Counted from the first letter of the stretch, positions 1 to 7,205 are shown. The stretch: 12,037 nucleotides of DNA from an uncultured Prevotella sp. (GCA_902477645.1 CABSIA010000092.1:1-12037); one strand, 5' to 3'. Notes: generated by a model from the sequence alone, not told the origin. Program-made: numbers and translations.

Positions 1-17
1 TGTTATTTCATTATTCT

Positions 18-121
18 CCCCAGGGTGCCGCTTCGCTCTGCCCTGGGCTAAGTGCTCGTTGCCCCTTCAGGGCGCACTGCTTGAGCTTAAATTCAGAGAC
101 AGGTTAAAATCCTTTCAGGGC
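18..121. repeat. GC-rich repeat-like segment with short hairpins
   Basis: This gene-free stretch lies 3' of nadD. It holds a hairpin with a 7-bp stem (CCCAGGG at 19-25, CCCTGGG at 41-47). A second small hairpin follows at 61-73 (GCCC, loop CTTCA, GGGC). A related motif, CCTTTCAGGGC, recurs at 111-121. The GC-rich block contrasts with the A/T-rich sequence at 122-237, where I see nothing. It looks like a dispersed intergenic repeat of the kind common in Bacteroidales genomes, but only one copy is visible here, so repeat status is inferred. No convincing intrinsic terminator for the leftward nadD operon was found in 1-237. Confidence 0.4.
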
Positions 122-237
122 TTAAACACCAGACAAGCTTTATGACCTGTATAACTATATGGCAAAATACTTCTTTACAAAATATTCTTATCCCCAGTAT
201 TTTTTTGCTGAACCAATAATTGACCTATACACGATTA

Positions 238-873
238 CTACTTGGTGGCGTATATTTTCCTTACATCGTCTTCTATACTCTTGGGCACGAGTCCGCTGAT
301 GCCCTCTCCGTTGGCTATTTTGTCTCTTATCATGGTGCTGCTTACGGGGTATAGCGGCATGGGGACGAGTTTGACACCGGGGGGCATATCGGCAGGGGAG
401 AGGCTGTATCCCTGCCGGGGATATACTATTATGTGGTGGTGGCTGAGAATGTCGCCGGAGTGATACCATCTGTCGAAGGCCGTCCAGTTGTCGGCACCGA
501 TGATCAGGGTAAACCGGGTGTCGGGGTGCAGGGCTGTGAGGTGCTGCAGGGTGTTCCACATGTACGACGGCTTAGGCAGATGGAACTCGACATCTGACGC
601 GATGATGCCTTCCTCCCCCTCGAGGGCTTTTTGCGCAAGCCCGAGACGCACATTGTCGTTGATGAGGCTGCCGCTGCCGGCCTTAAATGGGTTTTGGGGA
701 GAGACGACAAACCATATCGCGTCGAGTTTTTCTGTTTTCATTATATGCCTTGCCAGCGCTATATGGCCCGTGTGTATGGGATTGAACGAGCCTCCGTAGA
801 CACCGATGTGGTAGCCCCCCTGCCCCCCAGTGTGGGGTGTTGAAGGTGTGTTGGCTAATTCTATATTGTTCAT
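238..873 (-). CDS. nadD: Nicotinate-nucleotide adenylyltransferase (NadD)
   Basis: Transfers AMP from ATP to nicotinate mononucleotide, giving deamido-NAD in cytoplasmic NAD synthesis. The 211-residue product has the nucleotidyltransferase signature GGSFNPIHTGH at residues 27-37 and the second ATP-binding motif SSTMIR at 178-183, both diagnostic of NadD. IIGADNW near residues 124-130 is also typical. The core starts at about residue 22, so the ATG at 873 gives an N-terminal extension of about 20 Gly/Pro/Thr-rich residues, encoded by a GC-rich, partly self-complementary stretch (about 815-845). No better in-frame start lies between it and the core. It is the last gene of a yicC-gmk-nadD operon, 49 nt after gmk. 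Function is confident; the exact start is less so. Confidence 0.95.
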   Translation of the reverse strand: MNNIELANTPSTPHTGGQGGYHIGVYGGSFNPIHTGHIALARHIMKTEKLDAIWFVVSPQNPFKAGSGSLINDNVRLGLAQKALEGEEGIIASDVEFHLPKPSYMWNTLQHLTALHPDTRFTLIIGADNWTAFDRWYHSGDILSHHHIIVYPRQGYSLSPADMPPGVKLVPMPLYPVSSTMIRDKIANGEGISGLVPKSIEDDVRKIYATK

Positions 874-922
874 GTTTGTTGTAGGAGATAAGGATACCCT
901 CCGCCAGGGGCAGGCGGGGCTT

Positions 923-1495
923 CTATTTTAAAAACAGGCTGATTACATTGTATATTGCTTTCTTTGCCTGCTCAAGGTCGTCGTTTATGATAACGGTATC
1001 GAACTGCGGGGCGAATGACAGCTCGTATTCTGCACGGGCGAGGCGCTGCTCTATAACCTCGGGCGCGTCAGTGCCTCTGCCGGTCAAGCGGCTGCGCAAC
1101 GCCTCAACAGAGGGCGGTTGTATGAAAATGCTGAGAGCCCTCGGACCGTAGTGACGCTTGATGTTTACTCCACCTTTTACGTCGACATCGAATACTACGG
1201 TTTGTCCGGCCTGGCTCTGGGTCTCTACCTGCGACTTGAGGGTGCCGTAGAAACGGTCGGCATAAACTTCCTCGTATTCAAGAAACTCGCCGTCGGCAAT
1301 TTTCTGTCTGAACTCCTCTGGCGAGAGAAAGAAATATTCCACGCCGTTTTGCTCTGTGCCGCGTGGCGCGCGTGATGTGCAGCTGATGGAGAAAGCGAGA
1401 CGCAGCTCCGGGTGTTCCTGCATGAGGTAGCTCACGAGTGTGCTTTTCCCGCTTCCGCTTGGTGCGGAGATGATGATGAGTTTTCCTGTTTCCAT
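923..1495 (-). CDS. gmk: Guanylate kinase
   Basis: Phosphorylates GMP (and dGMP) to GDP with ATP, in nucleotide supply and salvage. The 190-residue protein opens with METGKLIIISAPSGSGKST, which contains the P-loop (GSGKST) a few residues from the start, as in bacterial Gmk. Further family marks are SCTSRAPR in the GMP-binding region, GVEYFFLSPEEF, FLEYEEVYADRFYGT and DVDVKGG. I chose the ATG at 1495 because the longer reading from 1516 adds seven non-conserved residues and overlaps yicC. From 1495 there is a 10-nt gap after the yicC stop and the length fits the family. Co-transcription with yicC upstream and nadD downstream is likely. yicC next to gmk is a common pairing in bacteria. Confidence 0.97.
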   Translation of the reverse strand: METGKLIIISAPSGSGKSTLVSYLMQEHPELRLAFSISCTSRAPRGTEQNGVEYFFLSPEEFRQKIADGEFLEYEEVYADRFYGTLKSQVETQSQAGQTVVFDVDVKGGVNIKRHYGPRALSIFIQPPSVEALRSRLTGRGTDAPEVIEQRLARAEYELSFAPQFDTVIINDDLEQAKKAIYNVISLFLK

Positions 1496-1505
1496 AGTTG
1501 TTTGT

Positions 1506-2381
1506 TTACAGCGCATTCAGCACCTGTTCTTTTATCTGCTCCAATTCGTCTTTCATTCTCACCACTATGTTCTGCATCTCCGCCATGTTGCTCTTTGAGC
1601 CAGTGGTGTTTATCTCCCGTCCCATTTCCTGTGCTATGAAGCCGAGTTTTTTGCCGTTGGCCTCGTTCTCGGCCATTGTCTCACGGAAATACTTGAGGTG
1701 GTTGGCGAGCCGCTGTTTCTCCTCGCTGATGTCGAGTTTCTCGATGTAGTATATCAGTTCCTGCTCGAGGCGGTTCTTGTCGTACTCCACGCCGGGTATC
1801 TGGCTTAGCCCGTCTACGATGCGGGCCTTGATTTTCTCCACGCGTGACTTCTCGTATGGCTCTATGGCGTGGAGCAGTGCCTCGATGTTGTTGATTTTCT
1901 CCTCGAACTTGTGCTGCAGTGCGAGACCCTCCTGCCGGCGGTAGGCTATGATGTCGCCGAGTGCGGCGTTGACGGCATTTCTGACGGCAACCCATTCCTC
2001 CTCGTCAAGAATTTCAACCTCGGTTTTCTGCATTACGTCGGGCATGCGCAGCAGAGTGTAGAACCAGTCTTGCGGCTCAGGAATGCCTGTGTTGTCGGCA
2101 ATGGTTTTGATTTGATGGTAATAATTCTCAACAAGACTGGCGTTTATGGGCGTGGCATCGGTGCCGGAGTCTTTCTCTATCCAGATTGCCACGTCTATCT
2201 TGCCACGGGTCAGGGCGTTAGTGATGGTTTGCCTTATCTCGAGCTCTTTTTCACGGTAGAGTGGGGCTATGCGTGTGGAGAGGTCTACAGCCTTGCTGTT
2301 TAATGACTTTATCTCAACATTTATTTTCTTTTCCCTGTATGTGGCCACAGCCTTGCCGTAGCCTGTCATTGATTGTATCAT
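1506..2381 (-). CDS. yicC: YicC-family endoribonuclease
   Basis: The 291-residue product belongs to the YicC family; the E. coli member is reported to be an endoribonuclease affecting small-RNA stability. The N-terminus MIQSMTGYGKA is the family signature. The C-terminal DUF1732 region carries YYIEKLDISEEKQRLANHLK at about 211-230 and GFIAQEMGREINTTGSKS at about 245-262, both highly conserved. Length matches E. coli YicC (287). The central part is charged and helical, with many Glu and Lys. It is the first gene of the leftward operon, with its putative promoter only about 25-30 nt upstream, so its leader is very short. Family assignment is firm; RNase activity here is by homology. Confidence 0.95.
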   Translation of the reverse strand: MIQSMTGYGKAVATYREKKINVEIKSLNSKAVDLSTRIAPLYREKELEIRQTITNALTRGKIDVAIWIEKDSGTDATPINASLVENYYHQIKTIADNTGIPEPQDWFYTLLRMPDVMQKTEVEILDEEEWVAVRNAVNAALGDIIAYRRQEGLALQHKFEEKINNIEALLHAIEPYEKSRVEKIKARIVDGLSQIPGVEYDKNRLEQELIYYIEKLDISEEKQRLANHLKYFRETMAENEANGKKLGFIAQEMGREINTTGSKSNMAEMQNIVVRMKDELEQIKEQVLNAL

Positions 2382-2405
2382 GGTGTGTTATGAGTTAAAT
2401 TTCTG

Positions 2406-2413
2406 CAAAAGTA
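2406..2413 (-). promoter_or_regulatory. Putative -7 box for yicC-gmk-nadD
   Basis: On the minus strand these bases read TACTTTTG, an exact match to the Bacteroidetes -7 consensus TAnnTTTG. Transcription would start about 15-20 nt before the yicC ATG. No TTTG lies at the expected 19-21 nt upstream, so the -33 element is weak or absent. Confidence 0.5.
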
Positions 2414-2435
2414 ACATTTTTGTGCGAAAAAAGAG

Positions 2436-2443
2436 TAATTTTG
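2436..2443 (+). promoter_or_regulatory. Putative -7 box for the tsaB transcript
   Basis: Reads TAATTTTG, an exact TAnnTTTG match. The nearest upstream TTTG (2419-2422) is only 13 nt away, short of the usual spacing near 20. A start near 2450 would place the whole octamer array (2469-2626) in the tsaB 5' leader. Together with 2404-2413 it forms a near-palindrome (TGCAAAAGTA ... TAATTTTGCA), so the two divergent promoters sit in mirror image. Confidence 0.45.
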
Positions 2444-2468
2444 CACATTATTAACTCAATAATGGGGA

Positions 2469-2626
2469 GTTGACGAGTTGACGGGTAGACAAGTTGACGA
2501 GTTGATACTCTGTAGATGAGCTGAAAAGTAAACAAGTAAACAGGTAACTCGTCAACTTGTCTATTCGTTAACTCGTCAACTGAAAACTGACAACTTGTCT
2601 ACTTGTTTACTTGTCCACTCGTCTAC
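2469..2626. repeat. Inverted tandem-octamer array A (GTTGACGA type)
   Basis: The left half has forward 8-bp units: GTTGACGA, GTTGACGG, GTAGACAA, GTTGACGA, GTTGATAC (2469-2508), then, after a 3-nt slip, GTAGATGA, GCTGAAAA, GTAAACAA, GTAAACAG (2512-2543). The right half has the same kind of unit reversed: TCGTCAAC, TTGTCTAT, TCGTTAAC, TCGTCAAC (2549-2580), an irregular 14 nt, then TTGTCTAC, TTGTTTAC, TTGTCCAC, TCGTCTAC (2595-2626). The best arms are 2469-2500 against 2549-2580: 29 of 32 positions complementary across a 48-nt spacer. The array fills the gap between the divergent promoters and tsaB, ending 13 nt before its ATG. It reads open in the tsaB frame from a TTG at 2595, which I regard as accidental. 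Confidence 0.85.
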
Positions 2627-2639
2627 AAAAAATATATTT

Positions 2640-3332
2640 ATGTCGTGTATCTTAAACATAGAAACGAGCACTGATGTGTGCTCACTGGCGGTCAGTGCAG
2701 ACGGCGAGTGCCTTTTCAATAAAGAGGACCACGGTGTGCACAACCACTCGGTTAGTCTCGGAGTTTTCGTAGACGAGGCTTTGACTTTTATCGACAACCG
2801 CCATCTGCCTCTCGACGCGGTGGCCGTGAGCTGCGGCCCCGGCTCCTACACTGGGCTGCGCATTGGTGTCTCGATGGCTAAGGGCATTTGCTATGGCAGA
2901 GGAGTGAGACTCATAGCCGTGCCTACGCTGGAGCTGATGTGTGTGCCCGTATTGCTTGGCGAGAGGGTGGCTGAGGACGATGCGCTGCTCTGTCCGATGC
3001 TTGATGCCCGCCGCATGGAGGTCTACGCCCAGATTTTCGACCGTGGGCTGAAAGAGGCCCGCGGCATAAGTGCCGATGTGGTGGACGGCGATACCTACAG
3101 GGAGTATCTCGACAGCCACAGTGTCTACTTCTTCGGCAACGGCGCAGAGAAGTGTATGGAGACAATAAACCATGCCAACGCAAAGCTGATAAAGGGCATA
3201 GAGCCGTTGGCTAAAAACATGTTTCCGCTGGCGGAAAAACGTATTGCCTTGGGGCAATATGAGGATGTGGCATATTTCGTGCCGTTCTATCTGAAAGATT
3301 TTGTGGCAAAGCAGTCGAAGAAATTGTTGTGA
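2640..3332 (+). CDS. tsaB: tRNA t6A biosynthesis protein TsaB
   Basis: Partner of TsaD and TsaE in making N6-threonylcarbamoyladenosine at position 37 of ANN-decoding tRNAs; TsaB is the non-catalytic scaffold that dimerises with TsaD. The 230-residue product starts MSCILNIETST, the first strand of the ASKHA fold, and has the diagnostic SCGPGSYTGLRIG motif at residues 64-76. MLDARRMEVYAQIF follows, and the C-terminus is VPFYLKDF, typical of Bacteroidales TsaB. I take the ATG at 2640; an in-frame TTG at 2595 would only add residues encoded by the octamer array. The start is preceded by A/T-rich sequence without Shine-Dalgarno. A REP-like doublet begins 5 nt after the stop. Confidence 0.96.
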   Translation: MSCILNIETSTDVCSLAVSADGECLFNKEDHGVHNHSVSLGVFVDEALTFIDNRHLPLDAVAVSCGPGSYTGLRIGVSMAKGICYGRGVRLIAVPTLELMCVPVLLGERVAEDDALLCPMLDARRMEVYAQIFDRGLKEARGISADVVDGDTYREYLDSHSVYFFGNGAEKCMETINHANAKLIKGIEPLAKNMFPLAEKRIALGQYEDVAYFVPFYLKDFVAKQSKKLL

Positions 3333-3337
3333 GAAGG

Positions 3338-3437
3338 CTGTAGGGCCGCTATTTATAGCGGCCGCAATCGACAATGGTAATTTCCAACGTCCATTGCTCC
3401 CGTTTGCTTGCGGCCGCTATGAATAGCGGCCCTACAG
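3338..3437. repeat. REP-like inverted doublet, copy 1
   Basis: Two 30-nt units in inverted orientation (3338-3367 and 3408-3437), 29 of 30 positions complementary, around a 40-nt spacer. Each unit holds its own palindrome, GGCCGCTAT-NN-ATAGCGGCC, with GTAG at its outer foot and GCAA on the inner side. The DNA could form two small hairpins or one long stem. The spacer is not conserved with the other copies. It fills the tsaB to DUF4290 gap, and no U-tract follows, so it is not a classical terminator. Confidence 0.9.
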
Positions 3438-3461
3438 GTTCCCCTAAAAAAATAAGGAAAT

Positions 3462-4061
3462 ATGAACATTAAAGGATTAGATTACAATACCCAAAGGGAG
3501 AAGCTCGTGTTGCCGGAGTATGGCCGCGAGGTACAGTTGATGGTAGACCATGCCGTAAGCCTTCCCACAAAGGCGGAAAGACAGGTGTGTGCGGAGACCA
3601 TAGTGGCCACAATGATGCGCATGTCGCCATACGGCAAGGACACAGCCGGCTTTAGGCAGAAACTGTGGGACCACCTCGCCATAATGAGCAATTTCAAGCT
3701 CGACATTGATTATCCTGTCGACGTTGCCCAGGCACATCAGATGCACACGAAGCCTGCGCCGATGCCTTATCCGATGTCGGAAATCAAGGTGCGTCACTAT
3801 GGCAAGCTGGTGCTTGATACGTGCGGGAAACTCAAGACTATGGCGCCTGGCGAGGAAAGGGACGAGCTGGTGAGGCTGGTGGCAAACCAGATGAAGCGCG
3901 ACCTGACGCAATGGAGCCATGGATCAAGCGACAACGAGAAAGTTGCTGCCGACCTTGAGTATTTCACCGGCGGTGCCATACGTCTGGACCTCTCGACGTT
4001 TGTTTTCAACAAGGTGCAGAGAGACGACGACAGGCCTATGCAAAAACGCAAAAGAAGATGA
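3462..4061 (+). CDS. DUF4290 family protein
   Basis: The 199-residue protein belongs to DUF4290, a Bacteroidetes family of unknown function. Recognisable features are the start NIKGLDYNTQREKLVLPEYG, the MSPYGKD segment at about 54-60, KLWDHLAIMSNFKLDIDYP at about 66-84 and KPAPMPYPM at about 97-105. The C-terminus is very basic (MQKRKRR), which could suggest RNA or ribosome contact but proves nothing. There is no signal peptide or membrane segment, so it should be cytoplasmic. An AAGGA sequence lies a few bases before the ATG. Its stop is only 6 nt before murA, so the two are surely co-transcribed; a link to envelope synthesis or growth is inferred from neighbours only. Confidence 0.9.
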   Translation: MNIKGLDYNTQREKLVLPEYGREVQLMVDHAVSLPTKAERQVCAETIVATMMRMSPYGKDTAGFRQKLWDHLAIMSNFKLDIDYPVDVAQAHQMHTKPAPMPYPMSEIKVRHYGKLVLDTCGKLKTMAPGEERDELVRLVANQMKRDLTQWSHGSSDNEKVAADLEYFTGGAIRLDLSTFVFNKVQRDDDRPMQKRKRR

Positions 4062-4067
4062 CGGCCT

Positions 4068-5378
4068 ATGGAATCGTTTGTTATTGAAGGCGGTCATCTG
4101 CTGTCGGGAACCATTAGACCGCAAGGCGCAAAGAACGAGGCTCTTGAGGTGATTTGCGCAACGCTGCTTACGCCGGAGCCTGTGCGAATCAGCAATATAC
4201 CCGACATTCTCGATGTGAACAACCTGATACTTTTGTTGCAGGATATCGGCGTTAAGGTGACACGCCACTCGCGCCACGACTATACTTTCCAGGCCGATGA
4301 GCTGAATCTTGATTATCTCGACAGCCGGGAGTTTGTAAGCAAGTGCGCATCGCTGCGTGGCAGTGTGCTCATGATTGGTCCGCTGCTTGGACGCTTCGGC
4401 AAGGCTACGGTGGCAAAGCCGGGTGGCGACAAGATAGGGCGCCGGCGCCTTGACACCCATTTCCTCGGCTTCAAAAATCTGGGCGCAGACTTTGTACACG
4501 ACGAGGAGCGTGATGTTTATCAGATAAAGTGCGGCGGGCTGAGAGGATGCTATATGCTTCTTGACGAGGCTTCGGTTACGGGTACTGCAAACATAATTAT
4601 GGCGGCGGTGACGGCAAAGGGCACCACAACCATCTACAATGCGGCATGCGAGCCATACATTCAGCAGCTGTGTCATTTGCTGAACCACATGGGTGCCAAC
4701 ATAAGCGGCATAGCGTCCAATCTGATAACTATTGTGGGCGTGGAGAGCCTTCACGGAGCAGAGCACCGCATTCTGCCCGACATGATAGAGGTTGGCTCGT
4801 TTATAGGCATGGCTGCCATGGTGGGCAACGGCATAAGGATAAAGGACGTGTCGGTGAAGAGCCTCGGTATCATTCCTGATGCTTTCCGCAGGCTTGGCGT
4901 ACAGATAGATGTTGATGGCGACGACCTCGTAATCCCGCGTCAGGAGCATTACGTCATAGACTCTTTCATCGACGGCACCATAATGACACTGTCAGATGCG
5001 CCATGGCCGGGACTTACTCCGGATTTACTCTCCGTTTTGCTTGTTGTGGCTACTCAGGCGCGTGGCTCTGTGCTGTTCCATCAGAAAATGTTTGAGAGCA
5101 GGCTGTTCTTTGTGGACAAGCTCATAGACATGCGGGCTCAGATAATTCTCTGCGATCCCCACCGTGCGGTTGTGGTGGGCCACGACCGTACAATAAAGCT
5201 AAGGGCGGGTCGCATGACGAGCCCCGACATCCGTGCCGGCATAGCACTGCTGATAGCAGCCTTAAGTGCCGACGGCACAAGCCGCATTGCAAACATTGCG
5301 CAGATAGACCGTGGATATGAGGACATTGAGGAAAGGCTGAACATGCTTGGCGCTAAAATATCGAGAGTAGATGATTAG
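4068..5378 (+). CDS. murA: UDP-N-acetylglucosamine 1-carboxyvinyltransferase, Asp-type MurA
   Basis: Moves enolpyruvate from phosphoenolpyruvate to UDP-GlcNAc, the first committed step of peptidoglycan synthesis in the cytoplasm. The 436-residue protein has the two-domain EPSP-synthase fold. Visible family marks are GAKNEAL (Lys22, Asn23), RGSVLMIGPLLGRFG at 97-111, TPD at 317-319 (the catalytic Asp, equivalent to E. coli Asp305) and SPDIRAG with Arg389. The active-site loop reads KPGGDKIGRRRLDTH. Asp121 (codon 4428-4430) replaces the Cys115 of E. coli, the residue alkylated by fosfomycin. Asp-type MurA is active in other bacteria and insensitive to the drug. The start follows the DUF4290 stop by 6 nt, and the 3' end overlaps rimM by 8 nt. 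Confidence 0.96.
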   Translation: MESFVIEGGHLLSGTIRPQGAKNEALEVICATLLTPEPVRISNIPDILDVNNLILLLQDIGVKVTRHSRHDYTFQADELNLDYLDSREFVSKCASLRGSVLMIGPLLGRFGKATVAKPGGDKIGRRRLDTHFLGFKNLGADFVHDEERDVYQIKCGGLRGCYMLLDEASVTGTANIIMAAVTAKGTTTIYNAACEPYIQQLCHLLNHMGANISGIASNLITIVGVESLHGAEHRILPDMIEVGSFIGMAAMVGNGIRIKDVSVKSLGIIPDAFRRLGVQIDVDGDDLVIPRQEHYVIDSFIDGTIMTLSDAPWPGLTPDLLSVLLVVATQARGSVLFHQKMFESRLFFVDKLIDMRAQIILCDPHRAVVVGHDRTIKLRAGRMTSPDIRAGIALLIAALSADGTSRIANIAQIDRGYEDIEERLNMLGAKISRVDD

Positions 5379-5898
5379 GAGAGACGACGTTTACAAAATA
5401 GGCACCATCGGAAAGTCGCATGGTGTGAGGGGAGAGGTGTCGCTGCATTTCGACGACGATGTGTTCGATCGTGTGGATGCCGACTACCTCGTGCTCGATG
5501 TCGACGGCATTCTTGTTCCTTTCTTCATGGAGGAATACCGTTTCCGCAGCAACGAGACAGCCCTTGTGAAATTTGAGGACATAGATACTCAGGATAGGGC
5601 ACGCAGTCTCACGGGGTGCGATGTGTATTTTCCACGTACCCTTGCCGACTCTGCCGAGACGGGGCAGATGTCGTTGCCGGAGATTGTAGGCTACACCGTT
5701 GTGGATGCGGCGAGCGGCAATATCATCGGCACGCTCGACGGCATTGACGACACAACGGAGAATATCCTTTTCGAGATAACATCTTCCGGGGGCAGCGAGA
5801 TATTGGTGCCCGTAAATCCAGACTGGATAGACGGCATAAATGCCGTGGAACGGCGTGTGGTGATGACGTTGCCAGACGGACTGCTGGATTTGGAATAA
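5371..5898 (+). CDS. rimM: Ribosome maturation factor RimM
   Basis: Binds ribosomal protein S19 and helps mature the 30S head domain. The 175-residue protein has the RimM N-terminal barrel with the signature GKSHGVRGEV at residues 14-23, then a PRC-barrel domain from about residue 97 ending ILVPVNPDWIDGIN and VVMTLPDGLLDL, both typical. Length is normal for the family. Its ATG overlaps the murA stop by 8 nt, a hallmark of translational coupling. In many bacteria rimM sits with rpsP and trmD; here it follows murA, an arrangement I believe is shared by Bacteroidales but could not check. A REP-like doublet begins 6 nt after its stop. Confidence 0.96.
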   Translation: MIRRDDVYKIGTIGKSHGVRGEVSLHFDDDVFDRVDADYLVLDVDGILVPFFMEEYRFRSNETALVKFEDIDTQDRARSLTGCDVYFPRTLADSAETGQMSLPEIVGYTVVDAASGNIIGTLDGIDDTTENILFEITSSGGSEILVPVNPDWIDGINAVERRVVMTLPDGLLDLE

Positions 5899-5904
5899 AG
5901 GAGG

Positions 5905-6002
5905 CTGTAGGGCCGCTATGTATAGCGGCCGCAAGTTAATAGTACAATTTTTATGTTTCTGCTTGTTCGTCAATTGCGGCCGCTATACATAGCGGCCCTA
6001 CA
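5905..6002. repeat. REP-like inverted doublet, copy 2
   Basis: The most perfect copy: units at 5905-5934 and 5974-6002 are complementary at 29 of 29 shared positions, with a 39-nt spacer. Both carry GTAG at the foot and the 9-bp palindrome GGCCGCTAT / ATAGCGGCC. The two central bases (GT on the left, AC on the right) are also complementary between arms, as after recent duplication or conversion. The preceding AGGCTGTAGGG is shared with copy 1. It fills the rimM to dxr gap. Confidence 0.9.
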
Positions 6003-6016
6003 TTCAAAATAAAATT

Positions 6017-7186
6017 ATGAAAAAACAGATATGTATTCTTGGCTCCACAGGGAGCATCGGAACGCAGGCTCTCGATGTGATTTCGCAGCACGGGGACCTG
6101 TATGAGGTTTATTGCCTTACGGCCAACAACCGCATAGAGGAGCTGGCTGCACAGGCACACCGTTTTAATCCTGCGGCGGTGGTTGTGGCTAACGAGGCAC
6201 GGTATGAAGAGCTTTGCTCACTGATGGCTGACATGCCCGATGTGAAGGTGTATGCCGGAGCAAAGGCTTTGTGCGATATTGTAGAGGCAGAGCCTATTGA
6301 TATGGTGCTTACAGCCATGGTTGGTTTCTCGGGTCTTGAGCCTACTATTCACGCTATAAAGGCAAAGAAGAAGATATGCCTTGCCAACAAGGAGACTCTC
6401 GTTGTGGCAGGCGAGCTTATCTGCCGTCTGGCCATGGAGAACCATGTGCAGATATTGCCTGTAGACTCTGAGCACAGCGCAATATTCCAGAGCATAGTGG
6501 GCGAGGGCGACAACGGGATTGAGAAAATTCTGCTCACATGCTCGGGAGGCCCGTTCCGCACATTGCCTGCCGACAAGCTGGCACAGGTGAAGGCTGCCGA
6601 CGCATTGCGCCACCCTACATGGAACATGGGCGCAAAGATAACCATCGACTCCGCCACCCTGATGAACAAGGGATTTGAGGTGATGGAGGCAAAATGGCTC
6701 TTCGGAGTGCCTGCCGACAAAATTCAGGTGCTCATACATCCGCAGTCTGTAGTTCACAGTGCTGTGCAGTTTGTCGACGGAGGCGTGAAGGCGCAGCTCG
6801 GTGTCCCCGACATGCGCCTGCCCATTCAGTATGCGTTCTCTTATCCAGACCGCATACCTCTAAATGGCGAGCGCCTGAACCTGTTTGCGCATCCGCTGGA
6901 GTTCTTCGAGCCTGATGTGGAGAAGTTCCGCTGTTTGGCGTTAGCATACGAGGCTATAAACCGTGGCGGTAACATGCCGTGCATACTGAATGCTGCCAAC
7001 GAGGTAGTGAATGCGGCTTTCCGCCGTGACGAGATCTCATACCCGGCAATGGCTGATATCATAGAGCAGACTATGCAGACCGTGGCTTTCGACAACACGA
7101 CGAGTCTCGACACATACCTGAGAACTGATGCCGAGGCAAGAGCCGTGGCACAGGAGAAAGTGACTAAAGTAATAATTAAAAACTAA
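6017..7186 (+). CDS. dxr: 1-deoxy-D-xylulose 5-phosphate reductoisomerase
   Basis: Converts DXP to 2-C-methyl-D-erythritol 4-phosphate with NADPH, the committed step of the MEP isoprenoid pathway (target of fosmidomycin). The 389-residue protein has the NADPH-binding GSTGSIG at 9-15 and LANKETLVVAG at 122-132. Metal and substrate ligands Asp150, Ser151 and Glu152 lie in PVDSEHSAIFQ, followed by SGGPFR at 176-181, HPTWNMG at 199-205 and MNKGFEVMEA with Glu221. HPQSVVHS and the C-terminal ILNAANEV segment complete the family pattern. All key residues are present. It is separated from rimM by a REP-like doublet and from rseP by only 19 nt, so dxr and rseP are probably co-transcribed. No promoter match was found between the doublet and its ATG. 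Confidence 0.97.
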   Translation: MKKQICILGSTGSIGTQALDVISQHGDLYEVYCLTANNRIEELAAQAHRFNPAAVVVANEARYEELCSLMADMPDVKVYAGAKALCDIVEAEPIDMVLTAMVGFSGLEPTIHAIKAKKKICLANKETLVVAGELICRLAMENHVQILPVDSEHSAIFQSIVGEGDNGIEKILLTCSGGPFRTLPADKLAQVKAADALRHPTWNMGAKITIDSATLMNKGFEVMEAKWLFGVPADKIQVLIHPQSVVHSAVQFVDGGVKAQLGVPDMRLPIQYAFSYPDRIPLNGERLNLFAHPLEFFEPDVEKFRCLALAYEAINRGGNMPCILNAANEVVNAAFRRDEISYPAMADIIEQTMQTVAFDNTTSLDTYLRTDAEARAVAQEKVTKVIIKN

Positions 7187-7205
7187 ATAAGTTATAAATT
7201 AAAGA

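Noticed and set aside
897..920. Hairpin between gmk and nadD (CCGCC / GGCGG) as a terminator
   Set aside because: On the transcribed strand the stem is only about 5 bp before a mismatch and no U-tract follows; gmk and nadD look co-transcribed.
1496..1516. Earlier gmk start at 1516
   Set aside because: It adds seven non-conserved residues and overlaps the end of yicC; the ATG at 1495 places the P-loop at the usual distance.
1869..2303. Long open frames opposite yicC, tsaB, murA, dxr and the 10109-11893 gene
   Set aside because: They are antisense or out-of-frame readings of well-identified genes, with no recognisable protein features of their own.
2595..2639. Longer tsaB reading from a TTG at 2595
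   Set aside because: It only adds residues encoded by octamer array B-like design (array A); the ATG at 2640 gives the normal TsaB N-terminus.
3338..3437. REP-like doublets as CRISPR repeats or rho-independent terminators
   Set aside because: Only two units per site in opposite orientation, not direct repeats with regular spacers, and no T-run follows the stem.
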